64,000 nucleotides of DNA, from NCBI GenBank assembly GCA_947247005.1, contig OX365944.1, positions 19,319,501 through 19,383,500 of the forward strand. Direction: 5' to 3'. The stretch comes from Spisula solida. Taxonomy: Eukaryota; Mollusca; Bivalvia; Venerida; Mactridae. The position numbers and the translations under genes were made by a program. This document shows, one piece after another, positions 36,451-46,026 of the stretch. The first letter of the stretch is position 1. Each line of letters opens with the position of its first letter. The notes under the pieces were generated by a model. The model made no database searches. It was not told where the DNA came from and saw only the letters and a program-made list of their open reading frames with translations.

Positions 36451-38253
36451 ATGGCTACTGGAGGACCTAGTGATAGACAGGATAGGCTTGATAAGAGGAA
36501 CATGGATAAGAATATAGGAAAGATTAGAGAGCAAAGAAAGATATTCATTGACCACATCAGGAAATCTGCGAATCTAGGACAAAGTAGTGATCCGGAATCG
36601 ATTGAAAGGACTACTGATGATAGAAAGCGCCAGGAAAGTAAAGTGTTCCAAACACTAGACAGTTCCTTGACAGGGTTAAGAAGAAAGATTAGTTATTTAG
36701 ATTCTACAAGAGCTAAAACCCCTGGCAGGGTATCTGTAGCTAATAGTGTTCATGGGGACGGTACAGCTAGTATCACTAAGCCGAATACAGGTGCGGTTAG
36801 GAAGGAGATAACAGATAACAGTAAGGTGGATGGAGAAATAGCAGAGCTAAGTAGAAAGTTAAGAGATATGGAACAGAGTATAGTGGAGAATGAAATGAAA
36901 TACAGAGAATCGGCATTAGAGAAACGGTTAAGTGAAATTGAAGAAAGGGAAAGGAAAGATCAGGAGGAGTTAGAAATGATGAAATGTATTTTGCATCAGA
37001 GAGAATTGGAGATAAGTAATAGAGAAGTAGATCTAAGAGAGAAGGAAACATACCTGGAAGAGAAAATAGCTCAAAGCGAAAAGGACATGAAAGGCTATGA
37101 GCTAAGATTAAATGACATGGAAAGGACTATGCTAGAAAAGTTTGATGTAATGGACAAGAATATGAAAGTGCGGGAGATAGAGTACAACAGGAAAGAGACA
37201 GAAGTGAAACGAAGAGAGGAGACTTTGGAGGTGAAGGAGAATGAAGTTAGTGGACATGGACAGATTATAGATGATATAGACAGGAAAATCCAGGAGTTGG
37301 TGGCTAGGAAAGAAGTGTTGGGTACCACAGCAGAAGCAGAACGTCATGAAATGGAAGGTACAGGATCAAGAGTACATACTAGTTTACCTAGAATGAATGA
37401 CAATTTAAATATAAAATTGAATTTGACACAGTATTCAGGTACAGAACCGAGACCCAAGAACGAGGCCGCATTTGAAGAGTGGAAGATGGAGGTTCAAAAT
37501 GTGCAGGCGAGCTACCAAGAGATTGTGATTATGCAGGCCGTAAGGAGATCGTTAAGGGGACAGGCCAAACGGATTATGCTCCATTTAGGTCCTACTGCCA
37601 TGGTCAATGATGTGGTGCAAAAACTGGAAGATGCTTTCGGCAACATTGCCAGCCGTGACTGTATATTGAGCCACTTCTTCATGGCAGAGCAAGAAGTCGA
37701 CGAAACTGTGGTGGAATGGGGCCTACGCTTAGAGGAGATGTTGCTCCAAGTATCAAGAAAGGCGACACTGACAGAGTTTGAAAAGCAGGAAATGCTCCGG
37801 AAGCGGTTTTGGAGAGGTCTCCGGAATGACCAGTTGAGAGATGCAACAAGAGTACATTTTGAGGGTGGTGTCAGTTTTGAAGTTTTAAGGAATAAAGTTA
37901 GATCCGAGGAGTTCGAAATAAAAATTGCTAAAGAAAGAAGTGGATCTAAACAGAGACAAGGTACCGCCCAGAAATCAAGAATATTTACACAGGATGTCAC
38001 CACCGATTCTGACAATATACTGAAAGAACTCATCAATAAGATAGAAAGTTTGGATAGAAAGGTGGATGAACTACAGCAAGGAAAGACTAATGAATATCAA
38101 GATCATAATCAAGGACAGTCAAGAGGCCGGAGGCCTTACAGAGGTGGATACACGAGAGGACGAGGAAGAGGAAACACCCAGAGAGATAGACCACCAGAAC
38201 GTCATGGACAGGAAGCAGAAAACGAGAACACACAGGATTCTTTAAACTGGTAG
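36451..38253 (+). CDS. gag: Gag, PNMA-type capsid with RG-rich tail (600 aa)
   Basis: This is the structural protein that assembles the element's particle and packages RNA. Residues 1-120 are basic and Ser/Thr-rich. Residues about 120-290 are a long Glu/Lys-rich coiled coil. Residues about 325-490 follow the PNMA/Arc-type capsid pattern: an SGTEPRPKNEAAFEEW opening, a KLEDAFG block, then an LRLEEMLLQV helix, a RFWRGLRNDQLRDA segment and VRSEEFE. This is the family from which vertebrate PNMA genes came. No CCHC zinc knuckle is present. Instead an RG-rich basic stretch (about 557-585) probably binds RNA. The ATG at 36451 is the first in frame. The ORF ends TAG at 38251-38253, two codons after a U-UUA-AAC slip site, so a fraction of ribosomes should continue into protease. 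Confidence 0.92.
   Translation: MATGGPSDRQDRLDKRNMDKNIGKIREQRKIFIDHIRKSANLGQSSDPESIERTTDDRKRQESKVFQTLDSSLTGLRRKISYLDSTRAKTPGRVSVANSVHGDGTASITKPNTGAVRKEITDNSKVDGEIAELSRKLRDMEQSIVENEMKYRESALEKRLSEIEERERKDQEELEMMKCILHQRELEISNREVDLREKETYLEEKIAQSEKDMKGYELRLNDMERTMLEKFDVMDKNMKVREIEYNRKETEVKRREETLEVKENEVSGHGQIIDDIDRKIQELVARKEVLGTTAEAERHEMEGTGSRVHTSLPRMNDNLNIKLNLTQYSGTEPRPKNEAAFEEWKMEVQNVQASYQEIVIMQAVRRSLRGQAKRIMLHLGPTAMVNDVVQKLEDAFGNIASRDCILSHFFMAEQEVDETVVEWGLRLEEMLLQVSRKATLTEFEKQEMLRKRFWRGLRNDQLRDATRVHFEGGVSFEVLRNKVRSEEFEIKIAKERSGSKQRQGTAQKSRIFTQDVTTDSDNILKELINKIESLDRKVDELQQGKTNEYQDHNQGQSRGRRPYRGGYTRGRGRGNTQRDRPPERHGQEAENENTQDSLNW
38241..38247 (+). promoter_or_regulatory. Programmed -1 frameshift site U-UUA-AAC (gag to protease)
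   Basis: The heptamer tttaaac sits exactly in the X-XXY-YYZ register of the gag frame (codons TTA AAC, then TGG TAG). A -1 slip moves into the frame that carries the protease DSG motif and is open through this point. Downstream structure was not computed. The motif is one of the most efficient known -1 slip sites. Confidence 0.85.
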
Positions 38254-38261
38254 GGTTCTCT

Positions 38262-38486
38262 ATGAATGGGCGATTGGAGAACGAGAAGACAAGCCCAATT
38301 AAAACTAAGAAGAAGCTGAATATTTTTGAAAAATTGATAGGGGTAGCAAATGAGTCGGAAATTGTCATAAATGGAATTTGCACTGCTGCACTTATTGATA
38401 GTGGGTCTATGGTTACAACTATTAGTGAAGATTTTTATAAGACAATGGAGCTACAACCAGAATTACATTCTTGCAAAGACCTTTGA
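38262..38486 (+). CDS. pro: Protease, N-terminal part (DSG active site), frame -1 to gag
   Basis: This frame is open from the slip site and past an ATG at 38262. It holds AALIDSGSMVTTIS (Asp at 38397-38399), the active-site signature of retropepsins, which cleave Gag-Pol. It ends at TGA 38484-38486. The expected second half of the protease fold (a GAGGDEIPYIGYIEV-like strand) is in a different frame immediately downstream, so the domain is split. The break is described here only. Whether it is recoding or a one-base loss cannot be told from one copy. Confidence 0.75.
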   Translation: MNGRLENEKTSPIKTKKKLNIFEKLIGVANESEIVINGICTAALIDSGSMVTTISEDFYKTMELQPELHSCKDL

Positions 38487-41400
38487 ATTTATCTATTACT
38501 GGAGCAGGTGGTGATGAGATACCATACATTGGTTACATTGAGGTTGATGTGGAAGTTCCTAATATCAGTAAGGAAGTGTACACAGTGCCGGTACTTGTAG
38601 TCTCGACCACCGAGTACAGTCTAAGTGTTCCAGTTGTCGTTGGTACGAACGTAATCAGATATTTGGCAGATATTGATGAAAACAGGTTAACACCTGCATG
38701 GAGAACGGCTCTAATGTCTGTGACAGGTACAGAGTCACTCGGAGTGGTTAAATCGACCAACGTCAGAGATATCGAACTGCCACCATTTGCCACTGCTACT
38801 CTTTCTGGCATGGTTCGCAAGTCTGCTGATTCTGATTCTGTTATAACTGAGCCTTCGACAGAAGCACCTTCCAGAATTGGTGTCTGTCCAAGGATTGTCA
38901 AGATAGACCAGCCAGGAGCAACGGCCAGGGTTCCAGTAAGAATCTTCAACATGTCAGCGAAGACCATAGTGATCAAGCCGAAAACCATATTATGCGAATT
39001 ACAAGACGCCAAGGTTCTACGTTCCTGTGAGCCGGATGAGAAGCAACACGAAACTATATATGATGATACGGAGTCATCTGAAACCAAATCGAGTAAGGAA
39101 ACCTTCCTGAGTAATTTGAATGTCGATTTGGGCCATTTACCATCAAACCAAAAGGATAAGCTTCAAAACCTGTTCTTTAAATGGAGAGATGTATTTTCTC
39201 AAGGACCCCTTGATCTTGGCCGAACTGACATTGTGAGTCATGACATCAAGCTAACTGAAGAGAAGCCATTTAAGGAACCATACAGAAGGGTGCCCCCGGC
39301 ATTAATCAACGAGGTGAGGGAACATTTACATGAAATGCTCTCAATGGGTGCGATACGTCCATCACGTAGCCCCTTTTCCTCCAATGTCGTGATCGTTAGG
39401 AAGAAGGACGGAAGCATACGCTTTTGTATTGACTATAGAAAGCTTAACAATCGGACACATAAGGATGCTTATGCTATCCCGAAGATCGACGACACCCTTC
39501 ACCTTCTGTCAGGTTCAAAATACTTCAGCAAACTAGACTTAAAGGCAGGATATTGGCAGGTCGAGATGAGTGAGGAGGACAAGGAGAAAACAGCCTTTCA
39601 AGTCGGTAGTCTAGGATTCTTCGAGTGCAACAGAATGCCATTTGGCCTATGTAACGCCCCCGCTACATTTCAGCGGCTGATGGAGCGTTGCATGGGTGAA
39701 TTGAATCTCAAGGAATGTCTGATTTACCTTGACGACATCATTATTTTCTCCGAATCCTTCGAACAACACCTCAACCGCCTTGAAGCCGTGTTTGAACGCC
39801 TTAAGACTCACAACTTGAAATTAAAAGCTTCTAAGTGTGAGTTCTTGAAAGCAGAAACCACCTATTTGGGACACGTTGTATCAAGAGACGGCATCAAGAC
39901 TGATCCTGCAAAATTTGACGCTGTCAGGAACTGGCCCGTTCCCAAGAATGTTACAGAGGTTCGGAGGTTTTTGGGATTTTCCGGTTATTACCGCAAGTTT
40001 GTACCAAACTTCGCCGGTATTGTACGACCTCTGAACGATCTACTGGTTGGTCTAGACAAGGACAAGAAGCAAAGAAGCAAAGTTCCATTTGTCTGGGGTG
40101 ATAGACAGCAAGAAGCTTTTTCAGCAGTAATCGAGAAGCTCACTTCAGCACCTGTTTTAGCCTATTCTGATTACACCAAGCCTTTCAAGCTGCACACAGA
40201 CGCGTCACTCAGCGGACTAGGTGCAGTCCTTTATCAGGAGCAGAACGGGTTAGATCGGGTTATAGCGTACGCCAGCAGAAGTCTCAAGCCCTCTGAACGG
40301 AACTACCATTCAAGTAAACTGGAATTTCTCGCACTGAAATGGGCTGTAACGGAGAAATTCCATGATTACTTGTATGGAGCGAAGTTCGAGGTGCTCACTG
40401 ACAACAATCCGTTGACGTATGTTAAAACGTCCGCTAAACTGGATGCATGTGGCCATCTATGGGAAGCAGCATTGGCCAATTATGATTTTACCATCGGCTA
40501 CCGTAGTGGTAAAACGAACATCGATGCCGACGCCCTTTCTCGACAACACACTGAGACAGCTGAGATGGAGCATGTGGACGGAGAAGTCGTGAGAGCTTTA
40601 CTGTGTAAGCAGACTGTACACGCACCGTTTGAAATTGGTTCTGCCCTGTCAGACGATGGTACCGTTGAATCTGAAATACCGGACAGTCTGCTTAAAGCGA
40701 ACGCACTTAGGTCTGAAGATTGGATTTCCGGTCAAACCACTGACTCAGTGATCAGTCGAGTTCGAGACTTTGTTCGTTCCGGAGTCCGTCCAAAATCAAA
40801 ACAGGAAATCGATACATTACCAGCCGAAGTAAAACGACATTTGCGTGCTTGGAAGCAACTTGAACTAATTGACGATGTCCTTATTCATTGGTGCACCATC
40901 AATGAGACACGTGTCAAACAAGTCGTTCTTCCAAGTATAGCCAGAGATACAGTATTCAAGGCTCTGCATAATGACATGGGTCACCAAGGCCGGGATCGAA
41001 CCATAAGTTTATTCAAAGAGCGCTTTTACTGGCCTGGTATGGACGCTGACATAGCGAGCTGGATTGGTCGTTGTGACCGGTGCATTCGTCGAAAGACATC
41101 ACCACGCTTCGCGACAGGTTTAGTCAATATAGAGTCTTCCTCACCAATGGAGCTTGTGTGTATTGACTACCTGTCGTTGGAGGCATCCAAGGGTGGTTTT
41201 GAGAATGTGCTGGTCATAACCGATCATTTCACTCGCTATGCACAGGCCATACCGACCAGGAACCAAACGGCTCGAACCACAGCTAAGGTTCTCTTTGATA
41301 ACTACTTTGTCCATTATGGATTTCCAGAGAAACTACATAGTGACCAAGGTCAAAACTTTCTTTCCCGTGTCATTCAGAGGCTTTGTAGAATAGCCGGTAT

Positions 41401-42238
41401 TAAACGTACCCGAACGACACCTTATCATCCACAAGGAAATGGACAGACGGAACGATTTAACCAGACGTTATTACAGATGCTAGGTACTTTGGAGCAAGAC
41501 AAGAAGCACAACTGGAAGGACGCGGTTCCCACTTTAGTTCATGCTTATAATGTAACTCGACATGAGAGTACCGGTTATTCTCCATATCATTTAATGTTTG
41601 GCCGCAATCCTAGATTGGCAATAGATGCTTTTCTAGGATTAGTGGACCAAACTGTAGGCGGTGCTTCGCCATCTGACTATATGCGGCAGTTAGAGGGCAA
41701 CCTCAACTCCGCTTATAAAATGGCAAACGACAAGGCCGTTCGAAGCGGGCACCGGGCCAAACACTATTATGACCGCAAAGTCAAAGAAACCAAGTTGGTA
41801 ACCGGAGATCGTGTCCTTGTGCGGAACGTTGGATTAAAAGGGAAGCACAAACTGGCAGATGTTTGGCAGGAGTATGTGTACGTGGTTGAGCGTCAACCTA
41901 ATGCAGATCTACCCGTCTTTGTAGTACGAATAGTTGATGGCGAAGGAAGGACAAAAACACTACACAGGAATATGCTCCTGCCATTCATGTCCCTGCCAGT
42001 ACCGACAACCTCATCTGACCGTTGTTCAGTACCTGCTGACGATGCTCATACATCAGAGTCAGACATATCAGCTGGTGCTTCTTCAAGTTCAAACGCAGAC
42101 ACCTCGGACTCATCCGAAGCTGATCGGGGTGCGGCTTATCGCCCTCCACATCGACGGCAACCAGGACAGCCTGGGGTATTGCCACGGCGACAACGAAGTC
42201 AGCCAGCTTGGATGAGGACGGGTGAATACGTTATGTAA
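38471..42238 (+). CDS. pol: Pol: protease C-part, reverse transcriptase, RNase H, integrase
   Basis: This frame is open from about 38441 and the stretch numbered here starts at 38471 with a TTG codon, so translation must enter by frameshift. The first residues complete the protease fold. Reverse transcriptase spans about 265-445 with FCIDYRKLN, LDLKAGYWQ and YLDD at 419-422. RNase H spans about 560-690 with D577, E618 and D644. Integrase has the zinc module H833-H838-C868-C871 and catalytic D899, D958 and E994, with 35 residues between the last two. Residues 1110-1190 resemble a GPY/F-type C-terminal module, and I see no chromodomain. A Ser/Asp-rich tail ends at TAA. All catalytic residues checked are present and there are no internal stops. 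The protein copies element RNA into DNA and inserts it. Confidence 0.93.
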   Translation: MQRPLNLSITGAGGDEIPYIGYIEVDVEVPNISKEVYTVPVLVVSTTEYSLSVPVVVGTNVIRYLADIDENRLTPAWRTALMSVTGTESLGVVKSTNVRDIELPPFATATLSGMVRKSADSDSVITEPSTEAPSRIGVCPRIVKIDQPGATARVPVRIFNMSAKTIVIKPKTILCELQDAKVLRSCEPDEKQHETIYDDTESSETKSSKETFLSNLNVDLGHLPSNQKDKLQNLFFKWRDVFSQGPLDLGRTDIVSHDIKLTEEKPFKEPYRRVPPALINEVREHLHEMLSMGAIRPSRSPFSSNVVIVRKKDGSIRFCIDYRKLNNRTHKDAYAIPKIDDTLHLLSGSKYFSKLDLKAGYWQVEMSEEDKEKTAFQVGSLGFFECNRMPFGLCNAPATFQRLMERCMGELNLKECLIYLDDIIIFSESFEQHLNRLEAVFERLKTHNLKLKASKCEFLKAETTYLGHVVSRDGIKTDPAKFDAVRNWPVPKNVTEVRRFLGFSGYYRKFVPNFAGIVRPLNDLLVGLDKDKKQRSKVPFVWGDRQQEAFSAVIEKLTSAPVLAYSDYTKPFKLHTDASLSGLGAVLYQEQNGLDRVIAYASRSLKPSERNYHSSKLEFLALKWAVTEKFHDYLYGAKFEVLTDNNPLTYVKTSAKLDACGHLWEAALANYDFTIGYRSGKTNIDADALSRQHTETAEMEHVDGEVVRALLCKQTVHAPFEIGSALSDDGTVESEIPDSLLKANALRSEDWISGQTTDSVISRVRDFVRSGVRPKSKQEIDTLPAEVKRHLRAWKQLELIDDVLIHWCTINETRVKQVVLPSIARDTVFKALHNDMGHQGRDRTISLFKERFYWPGMDADIASWIGRCDRCIRRKTSPRFATGLVNIESSSPMELVCIDYLSLEASKGGFENVLVITDHFTRYAQAIPTRNQTARTTAKVLFDNYFVHYGFPEKLHSDQGQNFLSRVIQRLCRIAGIKRTRTTPYHPQGNGQTERFNQTLLQMLGTLEQDKKHNWKDAVPTLVHAYNVTRHESTGYSPYHLMFGRNPRLAIDAFLGLVDQTVGGASPSDYMRQLEGNLNSAYKMANDKAVRSGHRAKHYYDRKVKETKLVTGDRVLVRNVGLKGKHKLADVWQEYVYVVERQPNADLPVFVVRIVDGEGRTKTLHRNMLLPFMSLPVPTTSSDRCSVPADDAHTSESDISAGASSSSNADTSDSSEADRGAAYRPPHRRQPGQPGVLPRRQRSQPAWMRTGEYVM

Positions 42239-42708
42239 ACGAAACTGTAGTAGTATGTAATGTGCTCATAAATATTTCATCAGTCTGATGTAGCATATGT
42301 CATATAGTATATATTTTGTTATCACATAGTGCTTATATAAGCATTAACTATGTGAATTTGTACTTGTTTTGTTGTAGTTTTATATATTGTGTTCAATATT
42401 GTGTGTATACAATTTTTTTTTATAATTGTTGTTTATGATCTAGGTATCTAGACGTTTATATGGGGAATTCCGAGAAGATGGCGCCAAAGTGGGACTGTAT
42501 TTTAAAGATTTGAAGACTGAAGATTAGAAATTTGAAACTTTTTGGATTGATTGTTAATTTGAAATTAAAATGTATACTTACTTGTATGTATATATGTTTG
42601 AAAATATACTGCAGCTGTCTGTTAATATGCTACCCTTTTGTTATTCTTACTTATTTGCGTGATTTTTTCAATCACTCATGTACTGTAATGTCGAGGACGA
42701 CATTTCCC
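42239..42708 (+). other. Retrotransposon 3' untranslated region
   Basis: 470 AT-rich bases lie between the pol stop and the purine tract. No envelope-like ORF or other gene is present. Confidence 0.7.
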
Positions 42709-42720
42709 GGAGGGAGGAAG
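42709..42720 (+). promoter_or_regulatory. Polypurine tract
   Basis: ggagggaggaag lies two bases before the 3' LTR. It is the normal primer for plus-strand DNA synthesis. Confidence 0.85.
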
Positions 42721-42722
42721 TA

Positions 42723-43453
42723 TGTCACAGGTTGGTTTTAACCTTGTGTCGGGTTCGAGTCCTACTCCAACCCTTGACCATCGTCCCGATCTCCGGTTGT
42801 AGTTAGTTGTAGTTATAGGGTACAGAGTACAACAGTAGTGACTGTACGACCATGTCATGTAGTAATAACACCTTGCATACCTAATCTCTGTCTATTGTTA
42901 TGGTAATTACCTTAGTGAGTGACCAATCGATGTCGAGACACCAATCATAACTTGTGTATGATTGATGTATTGCACATCGATTGAATGCTATTGCTTAATC
43001 CTTCATTATTAAATATATTATTTCAATATATTTACAGGTAATTATCATATCAATATACTTCTATTACTTGATTTTACATCTTGGGCTAATTAAATGTATA
43101 GTTAATAATCATATTTATAGGTTTATGTCACGTTTTAAACCGTCCGTAATTCCGTCATTGTCATTGTCGCAATTTTACATGGTGATGTAGATTTTATGTA
43201 ATGATATGTAAAATGATAACTTGTGGATGATTGATGTATTGCACATCGATTGAATGCTATTGCTTAATCCTTCATTATTAAATATATTATTTCAATATAT
43301 TTACAGTTGTTGTCTTCCACGATATAAGACTGCGGTGAGAACCCTCCCCTCGGATCTGTACAGGTTACTTTGTAACAAGGTTGTCTGACTATACAGATAC
43401 ACCACTATATACAGACCCAACTGTACTATCATATATATAAATGAACTGTGACA
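42723..43453 (+). repeat. 3' LTR
   Basis: 731 bp, read side by side with the 5' LTR with no difference found, including both internal 91-bp repeats and the tataag at 43323-43328. It is followed by tgtg, matching the 4 bp before the 5' LTR. Confidence 0.97.
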
Positions 43454-43457
43454 TGTG

Positions 43458-44574
43458 AAAAAAGTTTTGTTCATAAGTTCTATGTAAAATATTTGTAGTT
43501 TACAATGAAACTTCGTGGTAGAAGACTCGATACACGCAACAGCCAATTTTATGGTCACATGACACGTCTAACGGTAGATTTACGTGTTTGTAACCTATTT
43601 AATATAGCATATACGAGGCCCGTCTGTACATCTGTACTGTTTGTTTGTATCATATGTTCGGGTCTAAACGTAAACATAGTTTGCGACTTGCAGCCTCCTT
43701 CTCTAACTATAAATACACGGACTTTGCAGCGTCTTTGAACGATTTGACTGCTTAATATTAGGACTTCAAACGTGTGAAGGTCGATTTCAGACCATTATTT
43801 AAGGTTTGGGTAGATGTATATAACCCAATTATTTAGAACTGGTCCAGTCATATGACTACATGTCTTTGTGTACATAAACATTACAATGCTCAAATAAGTT
43901 CTTAATTTAACATTATTAAATATTTACATGTATGAGTATGCATGTGGCTCAGTGAATAAGGATGGGGTTTTCACTGCTTTTTCGTGATATTATTATACAT
44001 TGTCTGTATATACACACCCACAACAGCGACATACCTAAACAAAACGACTTATACGGGCCTCATAGATTTCGCTTTCATCACAGCAATGTCAATCTCGCAG
44101 ATCACGGATTATAACAGTTAAATAAATGACAGTAAAACATCAATGGAATACCAGATTACCTCCCTGCGTTAAAGTGTCCAAATGCATGTAATATATATAT
44201 ATACAATAAAGAATAAACTTGTTTAAATAATTAATTGAAAATTATGAAATTTAAAATGGGAGTAGGTAGAATGTAATTATGGCCCTATGTAATTTTTTAT
44301 CAACATCTGATGAATAGATTTACAGAAATTTGAAATTTAGACGATTTTTTTCGCTGCAAACGGGCTATAGCGAATGACTGACAAGAACATCTCCTGACAC
44401 TCAGGGGAGGGAACTGTGTATTGACTTATTTTTACTCAGTCAGAGTAACCTCCCCTTAAATCGAAAAGAGATAGACAAGTTGACTAAGTCTTCTTGCCTA
44501 ACTTCCTTTATATAGTACACGAGTTACATAATTGTGGCGATATATAAAGACTTCAGAAAAGACCAAACGGAATA
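43458..44574. other. Remainder of an older inverted-repeat element split by the retrotransposon
   Basis: The stretch cgattttttt-cgctgcaaacgggctatag (44341-44371) is the inverted, slightly diverged match of tatagtccgtttgcggcgaa...attg (about 32870-32898) on the other side of the LTR element. Both outer flanks also carry agggagggaact(a/g)tgtg-type sequence. Without the retrotransposon the two arms would be about 1 kb apart. No gene is supported. Confidence 0.5.
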
Positions 44575-45360
44575 AAAAAACAAGAGGGCTTTGATGGTCC
44601 TAGATCGCTCACCTGAGTACCTTGTCTACCTATGTAAACATGTACAAGCTCCGCCCCTGGCAGCTATTATTTCTTAACAAATCAACAAAGAAATTAGGAA
44701 CTCGATAGAGAGTCACTCAAAGTACATTCCTTTGAATTCATATTGAAACGTATCTTAAGCAATCGACATTAAAATTAGGAAATTTGTCAGCCAATGAATA
44801 TTCATGTGGGTTATATTGAAATCAGCCCAACAGTTTCGGTGAAGTTGATTTTTGAAGTTTTCTATAAAGCCATATAGTAGAAACTAGCCCTGCCCCTGGT
44901 GGCCATGTTTTTTGACCTATCAACATTAAAAGTAGGAATTTGGTAAAGGGTCACTTAAGGAACACTTATGTCAATTATATTGAAATCGGGCCAGCAGTTT
45001 CTTAGAAGACGATTTTCGAAGTTTTCAATAGTCTAGCCATATTATGGACACTAGCCCTGACCCTGTCGTCCATGAATCAACATAGGAATTTTGAAGAGGG
45101 TCACCATATTAACATATCTGTGAAATTATTTTGAAATCGGGCATGCGATTTCTGAGGAGAAGATTTTCTTATTGAGAAAACAAGCACCCCTGGCTGCCAT
45201 GTTTTTAATCGAATCATGATAAAAACAGGAATCTGAAAGAGGACCATCCTATCAAAATTAGCCAATTAGTTTATGAGCAGAAGTTGTTTGAATGATTTGT
45301 TGACGACGGACGGACGACGGACACAGACCGATCACACTCCGTGCTCAGGTGAGCTAACAA
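44575..45360 (+). mobile_element. Bivalve-type modular repeat element with inverted ends
   Basis: It opens caagagggctttgatggtcc and has an 11-bp perfect inverted repeat near its ends (gctcacctgag 44607-44617; ctcaggtgagc 45344-45354). Between them, four degenerate modules of about 150 bp recur, each with a gcccctgg-ggccatg core and a gaaatcgggc...gattttc segment. A gacggacggacgacggacac tract precedes the right end. I recall this design as abundant in bivalve genomes. I see no ORF or transposase. Confidence 0.7.
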
Positions 45361-45584
45361 TAAAAGCAACCGTACATTAGTATCTGACAGAGCCGCTGTC
45401 ATGGCTTGGTCGTCACACGTACTAGGATACATTAACTAAGTAACTGCCATATACTCATAATTATTTTAATGTTTTTATTTCAGTTTTAACACCATGAAAA
45501 ATAGAAGAAGAAAGCATTTCAATATGAACAATAAAGTTAAAGGTATTCAGTCACATTATCGTGTAATAAATATTGCTGTTATGA

Positions 45585-45980
45585 TCACGATAGCCAAAAT
45601 GTTTTTGGTCGGTTTGAAAAAATTACTCCCGATGCTTCGATTTCTGCCAATTCTTTGGTGCACGCTTGATGGATTTTTCTGTTTTCCAAATATGGCTTAC
45701 ACTTTCCAACAAGTAACATCCCCATAACAATCAAACTACCTAAGCCAAAAATTCCCCCAATTATGTAGAAGTCAATATTTTCGTACAGAACACCGAATGT
45801 AATTAAAGCACAAGAAATTCCAACAACAAATAAAAATAGACATATTCCACAACAAATACTGGCTTTTCCCGTCTCTTGTAGCTGTAAAACCATAAATATG
45901 TTCCTTATCCGTGCTTTCTTTCCCAGATCTACCTTTGTATTAGTTGGCATGGTTTTGATTTGAAGTCGAATATTGGTCAA
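45585..45980 (-). CDS. Small two-helix membrane protein, single exon (131 aa)
   Basis: This is a candidate gene I do not recognise. The protein has a basic N-terminus (residues 1-40), two hydrophobic helices (about 42-65 with CCGICLFLFVVG, and about 70-92 with IIGGIFGLGSLIV) joined by a short loop with acidic residues, then a charged C-terminus ending KTFWLS. Both tails would lie on the same side of a membrane. The small size and two-helix layout recall TMEM100-like proteins, but I cannot show homology. The start at 45980 is the first ATG, and Met11 is an alternative. The composition differs from the random AT-rich frames around it. A CCGGAAGT ETS-type site lies about 50 bp upstream on the same strand. 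Confidence 0.5.
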   Translation of the reverse strand: MTNIRLQIKTMPTNTKVDLGKKARIRNIFMVLQLQETGKASICCGICLFLFVVGISCALITFGVLYENIDFYIIGGIFGLGSLIVMGMLLVGKCKPYLENRKIHQACTKELAEIEASGVIFSNRPKTFWLS

Positions 45981-46026
45981 AATATTCTCAAAACAGGCTA
46001 AAATAAGTCATGACGTAGACGCAACA

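Larger units (their letters stand above)
33011..43453 (+). mobile_element. Complete Ty3/gypsy LTR retrotransposon, 10.4 kb
   Basis: Two 731-bp LTRs (33011-33741 and 42723-43453) begin TGTCACAG and end CTGTGACA. They look identical base for base, and 4-bp tgtg duplications flank them (33007-33010; 43454-43457). Inside, in order, are a primer-binding-like site, a 2.7-kb leader, gag, protease, RT-RNase H-integrase, and a purine tract against the 3' LTR. The order RT-RH-IN defines Ty3/gypsy, and there is no envelope-like ORF. Identical LTRs imply a very recent insertion. It disrupted an older inverted-repeat element whose arms remain near 32.87 and 44.37 kb. Confidence 0.97.

Noticed and set aside
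36797..37347. Minus-strand ORFs opposite gag and pol (also 37512-38036, 38533-39087)
   Set aside because: They are shadows of the sense coding frames, with no independent start context or motifs.
42239..42708. Possible third (envelope-like) ORF downstream of pol
   Set aside because: The stretch is AT-rich with only a 69-codon frame that runs into the LTR. There is no signal peptide or glycoprotein-like features.
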